23,324 nt of DNA from a virus, in IMG/VR virus record IMGVR_UViG_3300009373_000586, positions 1-23,324 of that record; one strand, 5' to 3'. The stretch's first letter is position 1, and every line of letters starts with the position of its first letter. A program made the translations under genes and the position numbers. The notes under the pieces are model-generated. The model saw only the letters and a list, made by a program, of their open reading frames with translations, made no database searches and was not told where the DNA came from. Below, one piece after another: positions 21,304-23,324 of the stretch.

Positions 21304-21332
21304 TTGAAAAAATAAAAAAATTTCCCTACAAA
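21304..21332 (+). promoter_or_regulatory. candidate rightward promoter straddling the right repeat arm
   Basis: TTGAAA (21304-21309), 17-bp spacer, TACAAA (21327-21332): 9 of 12 sigma-70 consensus bases. The -35 is inside the repeat-bounded segment, the -10 inside the right arm. The same -10 exists in the left arm, but no -35 lies at the matching distance there. It would transcribe the 68-aa gene and perhaps the integrase. Confidence 0.5.
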
Positions 21333-21362
21333 TCCAAAAAAATTACGAATAAGTAATAGTAG
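21323..21362 (-). repeat. right arm of perfect 40-bp inverted repeat
   Basis: Exact reverse complement of 20560-20599, with 723 bp between the arms. Read on the plus strand it ends with the same ten codons and stop as the sigma-like gene, followed by the ribosome site AGGGGA (21361-21366) and the ATG of the next gene. The dyad copy is at 21342-21357. Confidence 0.95.
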
Positions 21363-21371
21363 GGGACTATA

Positions 21372-21578
21372 ATGCCTAGAAAGATTGAAATTTCATATGT
21401 AGAATCGCCAAATGAAAAGGAACGGATAGAAAAGATCACTGAAATCATCTCTGAAGCGGTCTATACCTATCTAAAAAAACAGGGCCTTCTAAGAGAAGAC
21501 CCTAATAAGTCAGAAAAGCTAAAATCACTCCTCAAAGAAATTAAAGAAATAAGCAACAATGATGAGGAGTCTGAATAA
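21372..21578 (+). CDS. small hypothetical protein upstream of integrase (68 aa)
   Basis: A 68-aa, highly charged, mostly helical protein with AGGGGA five bases before the ATG. 'MPRKIEISYVESPNEKERIE' begins with a short strand; 'KITEIISEAVYTYLKKQGLL' is a clear amphipathic helix; the rest is Lys/Glu-rich with 'SLLKEIKEISNNDEESE'. Family not recognised. Small helical proteins next to large serine recombinases sometimes serve as directionality factors or regulators, but nothing in the sequence proves that here. It sits in the same direction as the integrase, 93 bp upstream of it, and right next to the inverted-repeat arm. Confidence 0.6.
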   Translation: MPRKIEISYVESPNEKERIEKITEIISEAVYTYLKKQGLLREDPNKSEKLKSLLKEIKEISNNDEESE

Positions 21579-21601
21579 TCTACGAAACCTGTTGATTTCG
21601 C

Positions 21602-21655
21602 TTGACTTGTATCTCCTATTGTTATAAGGGGTTGCTTGTGAAAAGAACCCTATAA
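21602..21655 (+). promoter_or_regulatory. integrase promoter region with imperfect inverted repeat
   Basis: TTGACT (21602-21607) and TATAAG (21623-21628) with a 15-bp spacer, slightly short. The -10 lies in the left arm of an imperfect inverted repeat (TTATAAGGGGTT at 21622-21633 with AACCCTATAA at 21646-21655). GGAGG at 21660-21664 then precedes the integrase ATG. The repeat may be an operator or a leader hairpin limiting integrase synthesis. Confidence 0.45.
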
Positions 21656-21671
21656 CCATGGAGGAAATACT

Positions 21672-23324
21672 ATGAAAAAATGTGGATTTGTTATAAGAGT
21701 CAGTACTGACATCCAGGCCAGAAATCCGGAAGGATCTCTAAAGAACCAGCTTCAACGTCTAAAGGCCCATATGGAATATAAAAACGTTGCCTGCGGTGAA
21801 AATTGGTCTGAATATGCCAGATATATTCTCAAAGGTGTTTCTGGTAAAGATTCGTTCAAAAGCCCTGAATTTGCCAGGCTCTTTGAGGATATCAAATCCG
21901 GTAAAATCAATACAGTCCTCTGCACTGCCCTGGATAGAATCAGCCGATCTGTTAAAGACTTCCTGAATTTCTTTGAAATACTCACCAAATATAATATAGA
22001 ATTTGTCTGTCTAAAACAGAACTATGACACCACCTCATCTCAGGGCAAACTCTTTATAACCATCATGATGGCGCTGGCTGAATTTGAACGGCAACAGACA
22101 TCTGAAAGAAATAAGGATGCGACAATAGCAAGGGCAAACAGGGGACTCTGGAATGGCGGGCAAATATTGGGTTATGATATAGATCCCAATCGGAAGGGTT
22201 ACCTTATCGTCAATGAAAAGGAAAAAGCACTTATTAACTTTACATTTGATACTTATCTAAAATGCGGCGGAATTATTGGAACCGCAGAAAAACTAAATGC
22301 ACATGGCTACAGGACAAAAGAATTTACATCCCGCAGAGAAAAATTCCATCCTGCCGGGAAATTTTCCCATTCCTCTGTCCAGTTCATGTTAAGCAATCGT
22401 GCCTATCTTGGAAAAAAAGAAATCAATAAAACAAAAAAATCAATGAATCAGGATAAGCTCCCGGATATATATAAATATCGGCTTACAGATGCTGTCTGGG
22501 AACCTATTATCCCTATTAAGAAATTTCAGAAAGTACAACACCTCTTACGCAAAAACCATACATCAAAACATAACCAGACAACCCCTATAAAACATATCTA
22601 TATCCTGAATCATGGACTTCTCTGGTGTGAGAAATGCAATAAACAAATGCAAGGCACCTCTAGTACAAAAAGCCAGAAAAAGAAATACTTTTACTATCAA
22701 TGTAACCACTGCAAATTCAAGATACCTGCAGGTGAGATCGAATCTGTAGTTATAGAGAGAATCAAATTCCTCTCCAATCAAAAAGACCGCATAGAAGAGA
22801 TTATAAAGAAAGCTAATCTTAAAATGCAAAAAGAACTCCCCCAGCTAAAACAACAAAAAGAACTCTTCCAAAAAGAAGTTGAAGAGGTCAAAAACTCTGC
22901 TGATAAGATTATGAATAAATGGCTATCCTCTCCAGGTGATAATGGCTCAGCCTTTATTAAAGACAAATTGGAACAACTGGGGAAGCGCCGAAAGGAAATT
23001 GAGGCAGGTATACTGAAACTGGAGCTGATGATTGAAGAGATTAAACGGGAAGTAGTGAATCAGGAGCTGGTAATACAGGCTCTAAAGAAATTTGCTGAAG
23101 TCTTTGATGGTGCTCCACCATACCGGCAAAAGGAGCTTATCCAGTCTATCATGCAAAAAGCCTTCCTATCCAAGGATAGCATAAAAATGATTCTATACGG
23201 GAGACAACCCGATATAGGGTATTTTGAACCAGAAAAATCTCAGGAAGACCCGCGCCGTGGGTTACCAAACTGGCTGCCCGGCCTGGACTCGAACCAGGGA
23301 CCTCGCCTCCAAAGGGCGGTGTGA
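21672..23324 (+). CDS. large serine recombinase (phage integrase)
   Basis: A 550-aa protein. Residues 1-150 are the resolvase-type catalytic domain: nucleophile Ser11 in 'FVIRVSTDIQARN', then 'LCTALDRISRSVKDFLNFFE' (about 82-101) and 'ALAEFERQQTSERNKDA' (134-150). Residues 160-290 match the Recombinase domain. A zinc ribbon follows with Cys319, 322, 344 and 347 ('CEKCNK', 'CNHCKF'). Residues about 365-480 form a coiled coil, typical of large serine integrases that set directionality. It inserts and removes the prophage at short att sites. The last 17 residues ('LPGLDSNQGPRLQRAV') are antisense tRNA sequence and are likely not a true domain. GGAGG precedes the ATG. Confidence 0.93.
   Translation: MKKCGFVIRVSTDIQARNPEGSLKNQLQRLKAHMEYKNVACGENWSEYARYILKGVSGKDSFKSPEFARLFEDIKSGKINTVLCTALDRISRSVKDFLNFFEILTKYNIEFVCLKQNYDTTSSQGKLFITIMMALAEFERQQTSERNKDATIARANRGLWNGGQILGYDIDPNRKGYLIVNEKEKALINFTFDTYLKCGGIIGTAEKLNAHGYRTKEFTSRREKFHPAGKFSHSSVQFMLSNRAYLGKKEINKTKKSMNQDKLPDIYKYRLTDAVWEPIIPIKKFQKVQHLLRKNHTSKHNQTTPIKHIYILNHGLLWCEKCNKQMQGTSSTKSQKKKYFYYQCNHCKFKIPAGEIESVVIERIKFLSNQKDRIEEIIKKANLKMQKELPQLKQQKELFQKEVEEVKNSADKIMNKWLSSPGDNGSAFIKDKLEQLGKRRKEIEAGILKLELMIEEIKREVVNQELVIQALKKFAEVFDGAPPYRQKELIQSIMQKAFLSKDSIKMILYGRQPDIGYFEPEKSQEDPRRGLPNWLPGLDSNQGPRLQRAV
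23271..23324 (-). tRNA. tRNA 3' half (probably Gln-UUG), truncated by the window; likely att junction
   Basis: On the minus strand the sequence ends 'CCTGG-TTCGAGT-CCAGG', a perfect T-arm, then acceptor strand CCGGGCA, discriminator G and encoded CCA (23271-23273). The anticodon arm reads CGCC-CTTTGGA-GGCG, giving UUG at 34-36 with U33 and G37. A72 and G73 are as in glutamine tRNAs. The 5' half is outside the window, so identity and integrity cannot be checked; one stem pair (C27-A43) would be mismatched and the variable loop is short. It lies antisense under the integrase 3' end. A tRNA 3' half of this kind is a common attachment site. Confidence 0.65.

Larger units (their letters stand above)
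1..23324. mobile_element. prophage (siphovirus-like), partial
   Basis: The genes form a continuous phage order: integrase, regulators, replication, terminase, head, connector and tail. No host metabolic gene interrupts them. The right boundary is probably at the tRNA 3' half at the end of the window; the left boundary lies beyond position 1, because distal tail and lysis genes are missing. The head module is mosaic: the terminase and portal are of the lambda GpA/GpB families, while the major capsid protein is of the Mu gpT family. A tape measure, a tail tube protein and a frameshifted tail chaperone indicate a long non-contractile tail; no sheath gene was seen. That it is an integrated prophage rather than a free phage genome is inferred from the tRNA junction. 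Confidence 0.9.

Noticed and set aside
23243-23261. Short hairpin ACCC-7-GGGT just inside the tRNA as a terminator
   Set aside because: Only a 4-bp stem and no T-run; not enough to call.
1-23324. CRISPR array, insertion sequence or rRNA
   Set aside because: No regularly spaced repeats, no transposase frame and no rRNA-like stretch were seen.

Overview
This window is most of one temperate tailed-phage genome (prophage) of the long-tailed type. From position 1 to about 21.2 kb nearly every gene is on the minus strand, packed with 1-20 bp gaps or ATGA overlaps. The exceptions are a small toxin-antitoxin module and the integrase side at the right end, both on the plus strand. Base composition is moderately AT-rich, most genes have GGAGG-type ribosome sites, and the tRNA fragment encodes its CCA end. 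These fit an environmental, probably anaerobic or Gram-negative-like bacterium, but nothing here fixes the phylum.

Layout in the direction of leftward transcription. 20.5-17.9 kb: small regulatory genes (winged helix, unknown), a secreted 3D-domain protein, a replication-initiator-like protein with an iteron cluster inside its gene, and a Cys-rich small protein. 17.7-12.5 kb: a ParB-N/DNA methyltransferase, Nu1-like small terminase, GpA-type large terminase, and a run of small zinc-ribbon or unknown proteins ending at an intrinsic terminator. 12.45-7.5 kb: a near-consensus sigma-70 promoter, a short leader with a terminator hairpin, then gpW-like joining protein, lambda-type portal, a protease with an internal scaffold start, decoration protein and a Mu gpT-type major capsid protein, closed by another intrinsic terminator. 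7.4-0 kb: head-tail connector proteins, tail terminator, a LamG-domain protein, tail tube, tail assembly chaperone with a textbook -1 frameshift to its GT-like extension, tape measure, and the first distal-tail genes. Baseplate, fibres and a complete lysis cassette are not in the window.

Right end: a sigma-factor-like gene (minus) lies between two perfect 40-bp inverted repeats. Next come a 68-aa unknown protein and a large serine recombinase on the plus strand. The recombinase reading frame runs into the antisense of a tRNA 3' half, most like tRNA-Gln(UUG), which probably marks the attachment site.

The most unusual signal is this 803-bp repeat-bounded segment. The repeat arms carry the last ten codons and stop of the sigma-like gene, so inversion would leave that gene intact. 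It would, however, move the gene from the leftward operon to the integrase operon and turn around a candidate promoter that straddles the right arm. A DNA-inversion switch, paired operators, or an old duplication would all explain it; sequencing reads can separate them.
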